A DNA stretch of 64,000 nt from Chloroflexota bacterium (GTDB lineage: Bacteria > Chloroflexota > Anaerolineae > UBA2200 > JACIWT01), in NCBI GenBank assembly GCA_014360825.1, contig JACIWT010000001.1:124001-188000 (forward strand), given 5' to 3'. Below, piece after piece: positions 27,437 to 36,874 of the stretch; within the stretch, counting starts at the first letter, position 1; each line of letters begins with the position of its first letter. The notes below the pieces were generated by a model. The model was not told where the DNA came from, ran no database searches, and worked only from the letters and a program-made list of their open reading frames with translations. Position numbers and translations under genes: made by a program.

Positions 27437-29200
27437 ATGAGTAGACTCGCGTTCATAAACGAGGATCTGCGCCGAGACTGGCCCTGGCTGAGCCCTGTTT
27501 TGCTGGCTGGGTTAGCTCTGCGGTTGTGGGGTATTGGTTTTGGCTTGCCGGGCCTCTATCATACGGATGAGAACCTGATCGTCCGTCAGGCACTTGCGTT
27601 TGGGGCGGGTATCTTGCGCCCTTATTCCTACGTGTATTCACCGTTCCTGCCGTACTGTCTGACCTTTCTTTATGGTCTTTATTTTCTAGTGGGTTTGCTC
27701 ACCGGGCGATTTCATAGCCCTTCCGATCTAGCCATCTTGTATTTCAACGACCCCACACCTTTCTACCTTCTGGCTCGTCTGACCAGCGCTGTTTTTGGGT
27801 TAGCTGCGGTCGTGATAACCTACATTTTGGCCACAAGGATGTATGGTCGAGTGGCAGGGGTTTCAGCGGTTTTTGTCGCCCTCTCGCCAGCGCTTGTACT
27901 TCACTCACATTACGGCATGTCCGATGTCCCAGTGGCCTGCCTAATACTGGTGGCGCTCTATGCTCTGTGGTGTTTCATTGAAGAACCCACAACGCGGCGG
28001 CTCTTTATCGCGGGGATAGTAGTGGGTCTGGCAATCGTAATGAAGTATTCGGCGTGGGTGCTAATATTTCCTCTGATAGTGACAGTGATCGTGGTCGCTA
28101 GGCGCGAGCGTTGGCCTGGGCGCCGAATCCTGGGTTATCTGGCGTTAGGTGGGTTCGTGGCCATCGGCACTTTCCTCGTGATCTCGCCTTATACCGCGTT
28201 AGATTTTCGCAATTTCTGGGCTGATGTAGTGATCTTCCAATTGGGCACCCAATTGAGACAGGGTGAAAGTTTCATAGGATTATGGACTTATTATCTCTCC
28301 GCTTTCGCTGTAGAAGGATTGGGCTTCCCGCTTCTAGTGGCGGCACTGATTGGCTCGGCCTATGCTATCTACCTGCGGCGTCCTGCCGATATCCTTTTGG
28401 TTTCTTTTCTGGTGCCCTATTTAGCGATGCTCCTTTTCCAGGGACGGCAGCAGTTTAACTGGATCGTGCCTGTTATCCCCGTGCTTTGCATTTTAGCCTC
28501 TCTGACGTTGGATGCCATTTGGCGCGCCATGTCGGCTGCTTGGATGCGTTGGCGGCCGGCAGCGTTGGTTGTGTTGGCTATTATGATCGGGCCGATGGCT
28601 CACCGCGCTTATGAGCGAAGCCAGTGGCTGTCCTGGCCGGATACCCGCAACATAGCGCGAGAGTGGATTGAAGCCCATATCCCCGCTGGGGCGAGAATCC
28701 TGTCCGATCCGATGTGGACTGTGCCTCAGTTGCGTCAGAATCGCGAAAGCCTCATTCGCTACCTGGGCGAGCGGGCAAACGCAAAAGATATCGAGAACCG
28801 CCCAGAAAGCACGCGGACGGCATACAGTCAGTACGTCCACTATCAGCTAGCCGCCCTTGAAAGTTACAGCGGACCTACCTACGATATCGTATACATCCAA
28901 CATGAGTGGTGGAAGAGCGACGAAGGTGCGCCAGATATCCAGGTTTACCCAGTGTGGGGGCTTTTTGAGGGACGGGTGTTTTCCCTGGACGAATTGCGAG
29001 CGCAGGGATTCCAATACGTGGTAGTCAGTAGTTTGAAATATTTGCAGTACCTCCGCGAGGAGGGTAAGGAGAAGTGGCCTTCCTATTACGCGCTCTACTC
29101 TTCATTGGAGGAGCAGTGCCGTTTGGTCCAAGTATTCGCGCCGGATACGGGCATTGCGGGACCGATCGTCAAACTCTATGATCTCCACGGGCAACCATGA
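27437..29200 (+). CDS. GT39-like membrane glycosyltransferase (PMT_2 type)
   Basis: A 587-residue protein; ATG at 27437 (a GTG three bases earlier is possible). The first helix is followed by PGLYHTDENLIVRQAL, a GT-C Asp-Glu loop, and FNDPTPFYLLARLTSAVFGL, as in PMT_2 proteins. About ten helices, then a C-terminal soluble part from about residue 410 (WIEAHIPAGARILSDPMW). It probably glycosylates a lipid or protein acceptor outside the membrane from a polyprenyl-phosphate sugar. The stop overlaps the start of the next gene. Confidence 0.85.
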   Translation: MSRLAFINEDLRRDWPWLSPVLLAGLALRLWGIGFGLPGLYHTDENLIVRQALAFGAGILRPYSYVYSPFLPYCLTFLYGLYFLVGLLTGRFHSPSDLAILYFNDPTPFYLLARLTSAVFGLAAVVITYILATRMYGRVAGVSAVFVALSPALVLHSHYGMSDVPVACLILVALYALWCFIEEPTTRRLFIAGIVVGLAIVMKYSAWVLIFPLIVTVIVVARRERWPGRRILGYLALGGFVAIGTFLVISPYTALDFRNFWADVVIFQLGTQLRQGESFIGLWTYYLSAFAVEGLGFPLLVAALIGSAYAIYLRRPADILLVSFLVPYLAMLLFQGRQQFNWIVPVIPVLCILASLTLDAIWRAMSAAWMRWRPAALVVLAIMIGPMAHRAYERSQWLSWPDTRNIAREWIEAHIPAGARILSDPMWTVPQLRQNRESLIRYLGERANAKDIENRPESTRTAYSQYVHYQLAALESYSGPTYDIVYIQHEWWKSDEGAPDIQVYPVWGLFEGRVFSLDELRAQGFQYVVVSSLKYLQYLREEGKEKWPSYYALYSSLEEQCRLVQVFAPDTGIAGPIVKLYDLHGQP

Positions 29201-30309
29201 TGAGGGGGACGATGTCGCTGTTACGCAAATTGCTGAAGGCCGATTGGGGCGCTATCACTCGCGGATTTTATGACTATAACATCGCTCATCGTTACCACTC
29301 GCTTCCCCCGCGGCAGGTGGTGGTGGATGTAACTTACCGCTGCAATGCACGTTGCCTGATGTGCAACATCTGGCGTACTGGGGGACGAGACGAATTAAGC
29401 CGCGAGGCTCTCGTAGCCGCTATGGATGGGCGAGTCTGTGCCCATCTCGAGCGGTTGATGATCTCCGGAGGGGAACCCTTCTTGCGCAGTGATTTGGTGG
29501 CCTTGATCGATGATTTGATGGTGAGGATGCCACACCTACAAGTGCTTTCCGTGATCACAAATGGTCTCTCGCCTGACCGTATATTGGCTGGCGCTGAGGA
29601 GATTGTACAACGCTGCAAACAGCGGGGGGTACAGTTGAGTTTTTCGGTCTCATTGGATGGGGTAGGCGATGTACATGACCGCATCCGTAATGTCCCTGGC
29701 GCTTTTGATCGCACTCAAGAGACGGCGCTGCGATTGAAAGAGTTGGGTGACCAGCATGGATTTTTCGTAGGCGTTGGCTGTGTTATTTGCCGGCTGAATC
29801 TTGGCGAACTGGGGAAACTCCGCGCCTGGGGTGACGAGCATAACATTCCCATTGGGTTCCAGATCATCGGATTCCATGAAACCTACGTGGATAACTTGAG
29901 CCAACAGGCCAATCTGGACTTCCGGGAGGAAGACCGTCCGGCATTATATGCTTTGCTGCAAGAACTGGCCAGCGAGCGAGCGCTTGGCAATTTCATGGCC
30001 TACTACTGGCGCGACATGCTCCATATGTACCGTGATGGCACGCCCCGTCAGACACCTTGCCCCTTTGCCATAGAATCCTTTGTGCTCGATGCGCAGGGGA
30101 ATGTTCGCTACTGTGAGACCACAAAGAATATTGGGAACTGTGTTCGAGACGGTACATGCAGCGATATCTATTATCGTCCTGAGAATTTGACCTACCGGCG
30201 CTCTATGTGGACACATAGTTGCCCTGTCTGTAATAGCGGCTGCCTGGTGAATGTGGGCCTGCGCAAGCAAGTGACCCGGCACTTAGCCTATGCTCTCTTT
30301 GGTTTCTAG
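29197..30309 (+). CDS. Radical SAM protein with SPASM-like C-terminus
   Basis: A 370-residue protein starting in ATGATG over the upstream stop. Cys49, Cys53 and Cys56 form CxxxCxxC (CNARCLMC); MISGGEPFLR is the GGE motif and SFSVSLDG the next core strand. The C-terminal cysteines (CPFAIESF, YCETTKNIGNC, CPVCNSGC) look like an auxiliary-cluster SPASM/twitch region. SPASM proteins often modify peptides but also sugars and alcohols. In this position, between a glycosyltransferase and a methyltransferase, a glycan substrate is more likely, but that is inference. Confidence 0.85.
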   Translation: MMRGTMSLLRKLLKADWGAITRGFYDYNIAHRYHSLPPRQVVVDVTYRCNARCLMCNIWRTGGRDELSREALVAAMDGRVCAHLERLMISGGEPFLRSDLVALIDDLMVRMPHLQVLSVITNGLSPDRILAGAEEIVQRCKQRGVQLSFSVSLDGVGDVHDRIRNVPGAFDRTQETALRLKELGDQHGFFVGVGCVICRLNLGELGKLRAWGDEHNIPIGFQIIGFHETYVDNLSQQANLDFREEDRPALYALLQELASERALGNFMAYYWRDMLHMYRDGTPRQTPCPFAIESFVLDAQGNVRYCETTKNIGNCVRDGTCSDIYYRPENLTYRRSMWTHSCPVCNSGCLVNVGLRKQVTRHLAYALFGF

Positions 30310-30330
30310 TAAGTAAAAGGTGATGATAAA

Positions 30331-31233
30331 GTGCTTCTGAGCGATCATCGCGGTCAGGTTTTCGAAACGCGCTACAATGAATTCGCGGTGGCCATCCGCC
30401 CGTTGAAACCTGGCATCTGGTTTCGCGATGAACTGGAGCGCGCGGACAAGATATACGCGCGAGAGAAAGAGGTGATCACGCGCTATTTAGACGTGCGTGG
30501 TAAGCGGGTGATGGACTTCGGATGTGGTGCGGGGGCCTCTTCGGTGGCCTACGGCTGGCTGGGAGCCGAGGTCATTGGGGTGGAACCTGATGCGAATTTG
30601 GCAGCCGCGGGTCAAGTGCGTGTCCGTGAAGACGGCCTATCGGGTCTTGTGCAGATCCTACATGTGCCAGACACGACACAGTTGCCATTCCCGGACGCTT
30701 ATTTCGACGTCTGTATCTGCAATGCGGTTCTGGAACATATCCCGCCAGCCCAACGCTCGGCCCATGTGCGTGAAATATGGCGCACCTTGCGACCCGGTGG
30801 TTATCTCTATGTCACCGAGACGCCCAATCGTCTTTTCCCTTACGACGCCCACACCACGCGGCTATGGTGGGTCCCGTGGATGCCACTGCCTCTGGCACGG
30901 CGTTATGCCATCTGGCGCAGGCGAGTTGAGCCCCTTGAGAGTGAGCACGATCTGGTGTTACGGGGCATTCGTGGAGTTACTGTATGGGAGATCACCAGCG
31001 GCCTTGATAATTCGTGCTATCGTTTCGTGAAGCCGAGCGGGGTGGATGAGATCGAGGCTCATTTCGACTTCAGGCGACGGCAAAGCAGGTTGCGACTACT
31101 TGCCAAGGGGGGGTACGTGGCTCTCATGCATGTTTTGGAGACCACAATCTGCCGATGGCTACATATACCTATCGTGGCCTTGTTACCCGATCTGACCTTT
31201 TGTATCCAAAAATTGCCGGTTGAGGGAGCATGA
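30331..31233 (+). CDS. Class I SAM-dependent methyltransferase
   Basis: A 300-residue protein; GTG at 30331 with aaaagg upstream. Motif I is RVMDFGCGAGASS, then VIGVEPD, LPFPDAYFDVCICNAVLEHI and TLRPGGYLYVTETPN. The extended C-terminal region (about 200-300) is hydrophobic near its end. This is the sort of methyltransferase seen in lipopolysaccharide and capsule clusters. It overlaps the next glycosyltransferase by 4 bases. Confidence 0.8.
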   Translation: MLLSDHRGQVFETRYNEFAVAIRPLKPGIWFRDELERADKIYAREKEVITRYLDVRGKRVMDFGCGAGASSVAYGWLGAEVIGVEPDANLAAAGQVRVREDGLSGLVQILHVPDTTQLPFPDAYFDVCICNAVLEHIPPAQRSAHVREIWRTLRPGGYLYVTETPNRLFPYDAHTTRLWWVPWMPLPLARRYAIWRRRVEPLESEHDLVLRGIRGVTVWEITSGLDNSCYRFVKPSGVDEIEAHFDFRRRQSRLRLLAKGGYVALMHVLETTICRWLHIPIVALLPDLTFCIQKLPVEGA

Positions 31234-32375
31234 AGGTCGCCTTGGTAACCCCGTACCCTGTAGATGTAATGCGCATTCCGGGCGGTGTCCGCACCGTGGC
31301 CTATAATCTGGTGCAAGGGTTGCGGCACTTTGATGATCTCGATATTCACGTTTTTCACTGTCACTCGGAGGTGCCTGCAAACCGTGTTGAGTCTGAGGGC
31401 AACTTGACTGTGCATTATATGACTATGCCGCGCCGGCGGGTAGTGCCTAATACCATCCTAGCAGTGAAGCGTGTGACGCAAGCGCTGAGGCAGTTGCAAC
31501 CTGACGTGGTGAATGCCCACGCGCCGCATTACGCCGTCGCCGCGTTCCAGTCAGGTTACCCGACGGTCTATACTGTTCATGGCGTGACCCATCGCGAGGC
31601 CAGCATTTATAGAAACAACCCCTTCGATCGATTGCGCTTCGCTGTGGAATCCTACTACGCCAAGCGAGCACTTCAGGAGGCGCGACACATCATCGCCATC
31701 AGCCCTTATGTGATGCACGAGTATGAAGGCTGGACGGAAGCCCATTGGCATAGGATAGACAATCCTCTGCCTGACGACTTCTTCGCCATTGCGCGGAGAG
31801 AGGTGCCGGGACGTGTCCTATTTGTCGGTAGCATCACTGAGGTGAAGGATATACTGACGCTTTTGCAGGCGGTAGTTCTTCTGCGTGAACGGTGCCCGGG
31901 TACCTCGCTGAGCGTCCATTTAGCTGGGCGCACGACTAGCCGCAGTTACGAGAGAGTGCTGCGGGCTTTTGTCCAAGAGAAGGGATTAGAGGATATTGTA
32001 ACGTTTCTGGGATTGCTCGACCGAGAACGACTCTTCAGCGAGTATGGAGAATGTGCGCTGGTCGCATTGCCATCTTTGCAGGAGAATGCGCCGATGGCCA
32101 TCATAGAGGCTATGGCTGCTGGCGTGCCGGTTGTCGCCACGGAGGTGGGGGGTATCGCCGACCTCGTCGAAGATGGCGTGACCGGATTTCTTTTCCCAGC
32201 CAGAGATGCGATGACGATGGCGGAGAGGATGCTCTGTCTCTTAGAAAACCGTGATTTGTGCTGGCGTATGGGTTGCGAGGCCAAAGCACGGGCGCGGGGT
32301 CGCTTTGGGCTCATGGAAGTGGCCCATAAGTATCGCCAGGTCTACGAGATCGTCGCTGGGGTGAAGAGCCTGTGA
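31230..32375 (+). CDS. GT4-type glycosyltransferase
   Basis: A 381-residue GT-B protein with ATGA overlap at its start. Acceptor-side RIPGGVRTVAYNLV, then VNAHAPHYAVAAFQ, TVYTVHGVTHREA and HIIAISPYV. Donor domain: VLFVGSITEVKDILTLLQAV, VTFLGLLDRERLFSEYGECALVALPSLQENAPMAIIEAMAAGVPVVATEVGG, with E-x7-E present. Paralog of the 26290-27426 gene. Confidence 0.9.
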   Translation: MKVALVTPYPVDVMRIPGGVRTVAYNLVQGLRHFDDLDIHVFHCHSEVPANRVESEGNLTVHYMTMPRRRVVPNTILAVKRVTQALRQLQPDVVNAHAPHYAVAAFQSGYPTVYTVHGVTHREASIYRNNPFDRLRFAVESYYAKRALQEARHIIAISPYVMHEYEGWTEAHWHRIDNPLPDDFFAIARREVPGRVLFVGSITEVKDILTLLQAVVLLRERCPGTSLSVHLAGRTTSRSYERVLRAFVQEKGLEDIVTFLGLLDRERLFSEYGECALVALPSLQENAPMAIIEAMAAGVPVVATEVGGIADLVEDGVTGFLFPARDAMTMAERMLCLLENRDLCWRMGCEAKARARGRFGLMEVAHKYRQVYEIVAGVKSL

Positions 32376-33421
32376 AGGTGTGTCTTTTCTCTGAGGGCTT
32401 GATGCCGCCCTTTGATGAGGGAATCAAAAACGTCGCGATACAATTGGCATCGGCATTGATGACTGAGCACGAAATCGTGATCCTGACAACAAGTGGACAT
32501 AATATCGTCGCCCCATCGGTCACTAATGTGCCAGCCAACCGACTTCTTTGGAGTACAGAGTTGCAGAGACGGATACAATGCGCCTGCCCCGACTTAGTGC
32601 TTTACATCCCACGAGCGTGCGCTACACTGGCCAGTTTTTTGCGGGCGCGGGTGTTGCAAGCGTATGCTGGCGGAGCCCGGACGGTTCTAGTGACACTCCA
32701 GCCACGCAGTTATGGCCTACTCACAAGGTTGGCACTACGTCATCTAACACCAAACAGTGGCGTGATAGCCACATCGCCACACACGGTAGCGGAATTGCGA
32801 GCCTTGGGCTGTCGAGCGCTGCTCTGGACACCCGGCGTGGATATTGGCCGCTTTTCGCCGGCGGACGGCGACGAAAAGCAAAGACTGCGTTACCGTTATG
32901 GTGTGACTCCAGACGCCTGGGTACTGCTCCACGTTGGGCACATCAAAGAGGAACGCGGCGTGGAAATCCTGCAGGATCTGCAGGGCGATGGGGTGCAAGT
33001 GATTCTGGTGGGCAGTACGAGCACAATACAAAATGATACTCTGGCCAAAAGACTGCAAGATGCGGGCATACTCATCATCCGGGAATACGTTTCGCGCATT
33101 GAGGAGATTTACCGTTTGGCTGATTGCTATCTCTTTCTGACTACCGATGATCGTTCAGCCATCGAGGTGCCTCTCTCTGTGCTGGAGGCGATGGCTTGTA
33201 ACCTGCCAGTGATCACAACGCGCTATGGTGGGCTGCCGGCCCTTTTTTCTGAGGGTGAGGGCCTGTTCTACTTGGACGATTGCGGCCAGTTGGAAAGCAA
33301 ATTAAGGGCAGCGCGCGCCTTGGCGCGAGTAGCCACACGAGCGAAAGTGTTGCCGCACGATTGGCCGCAGGCGATGCGGCGGCTGCTGTACCTGGTAATG
33401 GGGGATGGAGCAGCGGCGTGA
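32372..33421 (+). CDS. GT4-type glycosyltransferase
   Basis: A 349-residue protein; GTG start in a GTGA overlap. It is shorter than its neighbours and opens KVCLFSEGLMPPFDEGIKN. The donor domain has LLHVGHIKEERGVEILQDL, YRLADCYLFLT and AIEVPLSVLEAMACNLPVITT, a clear GT4 E-x7-E-type region (EVPLSVLEAMA). Donor and linkage unknown. Confidence 0.85.
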   Translation: MKVCLFSEGLMPPFDEGIKNVAIQLASALMTEHEIVILTTSGHNIVAPSVTNVPANRLLWSTELQRRIQCACPDLVLYIPRACATLASFLRARVLQAYAGGARTVLVTLQPRSYGLLTRLALRHLTPNSGVIATSPHTVAELRALGCRALLWTPGVDIGRFSPADGDEKQRLRYRYGVTPDAWVLLHVGHIKEERGVEILQDLQGDGVQVILVGSTSTIQNDTLAKRLQDAGILIIREYVSRIEEIYRLADCYLFLTTDDRSAIEVPLSVLEAMACNLPVITTRYGGLPALFSEGEGLFYLDDCGQLESKLRAARALARVATRAKVLPHDWPQAMRRLLYLVMGDGAAA

Positions 33422-35211
33422 ATGAGTTCTGGCCTAAGGACGAAGTGCAAGCAGCCGTTGACTTAGTCCGCGATGCCGTAGCTGGCATTCTTTCGGAAGG
33501 TCGGACTTTGCCAGACGCTGAAATGATCCTCCCCCAGTTGCGCCGCAACAAGATCCCCCTCCTCTGGTTTGCGCACTGTGAACCCTTAAGCGCACCTTGG
33601 CGCGAAGCCATTGCAGCCGACCAGCAACGATGGCACCAACAGCGCGCTGGATACGCGCCGGTTCATGAACGATGGGCAGCGGCGGGAATCTCTCACGTCT
33701 TCATCAAGGCACTTGGACCCGCGCCATCATTCCCATATCAAAGTGACAACCTGGATGTGTTAATACCGATGGAGCATTCGCAGGAAGCACAGGAAATCCT
33801 GCGAGGCGCGGGCTTCGTCGAACTGCGCAGTGTGGAGGAGCCCCATAAGTACTTGTACCGCCGTTTCTCTGACGGAGCGGAGGTTTGTGGCATTCACCTG
33901 CACGAGCACATCGGCTGGATCGTGCCTTTCATCAATGTAGGCCCCGCCCTGGCGCACTCCCGTCTTTCTGCGGATGACCCGCTGGTAGCAGTACTTTCAC
34001 CTGAGGACGGTCTACTAACTACTCTGGCCCATTTCTTTTATGAGGATAAGGAGGTCAAACTGCTGGATTGGGCCAAGGTGGTCCATTGTTTGCGTACGTA
34101 TGAACTCGATTGGGATTATATGTACAACATGGCTGCAAGTCGGGGATGGGCGGATGGGCTAGGCGCATCGCTCTTGTTCGTGGATCATTTACACCGACGC
34201 CTGACGAGTGAGCCATTGCTGCCAGAGACATTGAGTGCACGGGCTTGGGAGGTTCAGACTCCTGGTCAACGAAACCGTTTGGCCCGGCATCTTGAAATAG
34301 CCAAGCCGCAACTGCCTTTGCGCATCCCCTTCGTTCTCAGTAAGCGTTATTTCTACGCCAAGATATTCCGTGACCCGCAGCGCGATTTCCGGCGTAAATT
34401 GTGGGACGCTGTGGTGCATACGGGCTATGGTGTGCGGATGCGCTACAAAGGCATGGATCAGAGGGCTATGTTGGTTACGTTGAGCGGGGTGGATGGCGCT
34501 GGCAAAACGAGTCACGCGCGGGTGTTGGAACAAGCCTTCGGTGGCTGTCACATCCGGACGCGATACGTGTGGAGTCGGAGTGGGTCATCATCGCTGATGA
34601 CCGCGGCGATTAGACTGGGGAAGCGGCTGCGAGGGAGAGATGCGCATCGCGGGATACCGAACAGCGATCGCATAGCAGCACGGGTGCACGCTTTTCGCTC
34701 TCCTTGGGTGCGACATATCTGGGCCTGGCTAACGGCAGTGGACTTGCTTGGACAGTACACTCTGCGGACCAGAATCCCGCTTTTGATGGGCTGGGTGGTG
34801 ATTTGCGACCGCTACGTTTATGACGCCTTGGCCGAGTGGACAGCCTACTTTGAGGATGAGGCCGTGTTGAATAGCCTGCCTGCTCGCTTACTTTTGGCTC
34901 TCAGCCCGCGTCCAGCGAAAGGATATGTCCTCGACCTGCCACCAGAGATCGCCTCGGAGCGGTCTGCCGATGACTTGCCCGCTGATTTTATGGCTCGGCA
35001 GCGGCAGGCCTACCTTGCCTTAGCCAAGAGATACGATCTGTGTGTGGTAGACGCCAGCCGTGAGCGCATTGCCGTCGCCGACGAACTGACCTATGACGTG
35101 TTAAGCCATTATTTGAACCACTTCCGTACCGTGTTAAACGGGCTTTTCCTGAAGAACCCACGCCAATGGATGTGGGGAACGCGCTGGCCAGATCAGGGGG
35201 TGGCGCCATGA
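33418..35211 (+). CDS. Nucleotidyltransferase-like / thymidylate-kinase-like fusion
   Basis: A 597-residue protein; GTG at 33418 overlaps the upstream stop, and a longer frame upstream would overlap the previous gene by 140 bases. The N-terminal half (about 1-330) resembles the uncharacterised nucleotidyltransferase family PF14907: FIKALGPAPSFPYQSDNLDVLIP with a weak D-x-D-like site, and DGLLTTLAHFFYEDKEVKLLDW. The C-terminal half from residue 351 is a P-loop kinase: GVDGAGKT at 357-364, a CDRYVYDALAEW segment like the DR(Y/H) of thymidylate kinase, and SERSADDLP like a lid. Separate versions of these domains occur in polysaccharide clusters. Here they are one chain. Function unknown; phosphorylation of a sugar or lipid is possible. 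Confidence 0.75.
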   Translation: MNEFWPKDEVQAAVDLVRDAVAGILSEGRTLPDAEMILPQLRRNKIPLLWFAHCEPLSAPWREAIAADQQRWHQQRAGYAPVHERWAAAGISHVFIKALGPAPSFPYQSDNLDVLIPMEHSQEAQEILRGAGFVELRSVEEPHKYLYRRFSDGAEVCGIHLHEHIGWIVPFINVGPALAHSRLSADDPLVAVLSPEDGLLTTLAHFFYEDKEVKLLDWAKVVHCLRTYELDWDYMYNMAASRGWADGLGASLLFVDHLHRRLTSEPLLPETLSARAWEVQTPGQRNRLARHLEIAKPQLPLRIPFVLSKRYFYAKIFRDPQRDFRRKLWDAVVHTGYGVRMRYKGMDQRAMLVTLSGVDGAGKTSHARVLEQAFGGCHIRTRYVWSRSGSSSLMTAAIRLGKRLRGRDAHRGIPNSDRIAARVHAFRSPWVRHIWAWLTAVDLLGQYTLRTRIPLLMGWVVICDRYVYDALAEWTAYFEDEAVLNSLPARLLLALSPRPAKGYVLDLPPEIASERSADDLPADFMARQRQAYLALAKRYDLCVVDASRERIAVADELTYDVLSHYLNHFRTVLNGLFLKNPRQWMWGTRWPDQGVAP

Positions 35212-35918
35212 TAGACCTGCCGACCCGGCTCATCCTCCAGCGACGATATTACCCCGCATTGGAAGAGCGTGTCTTCCGCGAATTGAAGGGCCTTTTGTCT
35301 GACATTCTTCGCCCAGGCGCAAGAGTGCTCGATGCGGGCAGTGGTCGCGGGACATGGATACTGGAACTTTACCGGGATCGCATTGCCAGTTGGGTGCGCG
35401 CGGATATCGAGCAGCCGAGAGATGAGGCGGTGGAGAATTTTGTGCAATGCGATCTGGCCGCAATGCCTTTTTCCGATGCAAGTTTTGACTTGGTGCTTTG
35501 TTACAACGTTATCGAACATCTGGCTGACCCTCCCCGTGTCTTTGCCGATATCGCCCGTGTGCTTCGACCAGGAGGCTATCTGGTTTTCAAGACACCGTCT
35601 CTGTATACTCCGGCTATATTCATCTCTCGCTTAACGTCGGTAAATTTGCATCGACGCCTGAAGGGGGCGAGCGGATCCGATAGGGCCCAAGTTTTCCCCA
35701 CGCACTACCGGTGCAATACACCTGGCGCCCTGGATAGAGCCCTAGGTGCGGTTGGCTTTGTGCGACGGTGTCTGTATACCGTGGACCAGACCTATGAGTA
35801 TTTGGCGTTCACTCGCCTCACGTATATGTTTGGGTTACTTTATAGCCGTACTGTGCAATCTCTAGGACCCTATTGGTTGCGCAATGTAATCGTTGGCGGC
35901 TATATGATGCCAGGGTGA
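35208..35918 (+). CDS. Class I SAM-dependent methyltransferase
   Basis: A 236-residue protein; ATG at 35208 overlaps the upstream stop. Motif I is VLDAGSGRGTWILEL, followed by ADIEQPR, MPFSDASFDLVLCYNVIEHLADP and ARVLRPGGYLVFKTPS (Methyltransf_11). The C-terminal part (HYRCNTPGALDRALGAVGF) is usual for methyltransferases in glycan clusters. Substrate unknown. Confidence 0.8.
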   Translation: MIDLPTRLILQRRYYPALEERVFRELKGLLSDILRPGARVLDAGSGRGTWILELYRDRIASWVRADIEQPRDEAVENFVQCDLAAMPFSDASFDLVLCYNVIEHLADPPRVFADIARVLRPGGYLVFKTPSLYTPAIFISRLTSVNLHRRLKGASGSDRAQVFPTHYRCNTPGALDRALGAVGFVRRCLYTVDQTYEYLAFTRLTYMFGLLYSRTVQSLGPYWLRNVIVGGYMMPG

Positions 35919-35923
35919 GGAAA

Positions 35924-36874
35924 ATGTCCCTGCGTGTGCTGGTAGTCACGAACATGTATCCGGATGCACAGAATCCTGACCATGGGACCTTTATTCGTGA
36001 CCAGGTGGAGGGATTACGCGCCCGAGGCTATCAGGTAGATGTGTTGTTGGTGGGCGGGAAACGGCGCTGGTGGAGTTATCTACCTGGCACTCTTCGATTG
36101 TGGCGGCAGGTTCTGACTCACGATTACGATATTTTGCACGCACATTACGTTTTCTCGGGGATCGTGGCACGGACCCAGTTTCGCTACCCCCTCGTTGTCT
36201 CCTTCCACGGCGCGGCCGAAATGGAAGGTTGGACTGGGGTGCTTTGTCGCTTACTCGCACCCCTTGTGGATGGCGTGGCAGTAACATCAAGGTATCATAA
36301 GCATGACCTGGGCTACGCGGGGGCAAAGGTTATCCCTTGCGGTGTAAACCTGGACCTGTTTTCACCCGGGCCACAAGAAGAAGCACGGCGGGTACTTGGC
36401 TTGCCGACGGATCGAAAACTCGTGCTTTACGTAGGGTTGCTTCGTCCGGAGAAACGGGTGGATATCATCGAGCGAGCAGTGGATATCTTGCGCCAAGCAG
36501 GTGAACGCGTGCAATTGGTCGTGGCCAGCGGTTTGCCTCACGAAACCATTCCACACTACATGAACGCTTGTGACGTGTTGGCTTTGGCGTCAGAATTCGA
36601 GGGCTCGCCGGTGGTGGTGAAGGAGGCGATGGCTTGCAACCTGCCGATTGTCTCGGTGGATGTGGGCGATGTTCGAGATCTTATTGGCAACACCGAGGGG
36701 TGCTATATTTGTCAGCGGGATCCCGTCGACATGGCGGCCAAACTGCGGCAGGCATTGGCCTTTGGGCGACGGACGGATGGACGAGAGCGGATACATCATC
36801 TGAATGTGGAAGCCACTATTGACGGTGTGGTCGCCTTGTATGAGGAGGCGCTGGCAAAGCGGAGGCAGCGATGA
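35924..36874 (+). CDS. GT4-type glycosyltransferase
   Basis: A 316-residue protein; ATG at 35924 with gtgagga upstream, 5 bases after the previous stop. It opens LRVLVVTNMYPDAQNPDHG, typical of TuaC-like GT4 enzymes. Then HAHYVFSGIVA, VAVTSRYHKHDL, IPCGVNLDLFSPG, VLYVGLLRPEKRVDIIERAV and EFEGSPVVVKEAMACNLPIVSVDVGD with E-x7-E. Overlaps the next gene by 4 bases. Confidence 0.9.
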   Translation: MSLRVLVVTNMYPDAQNPDHGTFIRDQVEGLRARGYQVDVLLVGGKRRWWSYLPGTLRLWRQVLTHDYDILHAHYVFSGIVARTQFRYPLVVSFHGAAEMEGWTGVLCRLLAPLVDGVAVTSRYHKHDLGYAGAKVIPCGVNLDLFSPGPQEEARRVLGLPTDRKLVLYVGLLRPEKRVDIIERAVDILRQAGERVQLVVASGLPHETIPHYMNACDVLALASEFEGSPVVVKEAMACNLPIVSVDVGDVRDLIGNTEGCYICQRDPVDMAAKLRQALAFGRRTDGRERIHHLNVEATIDGVVALYEEALAKRRQR

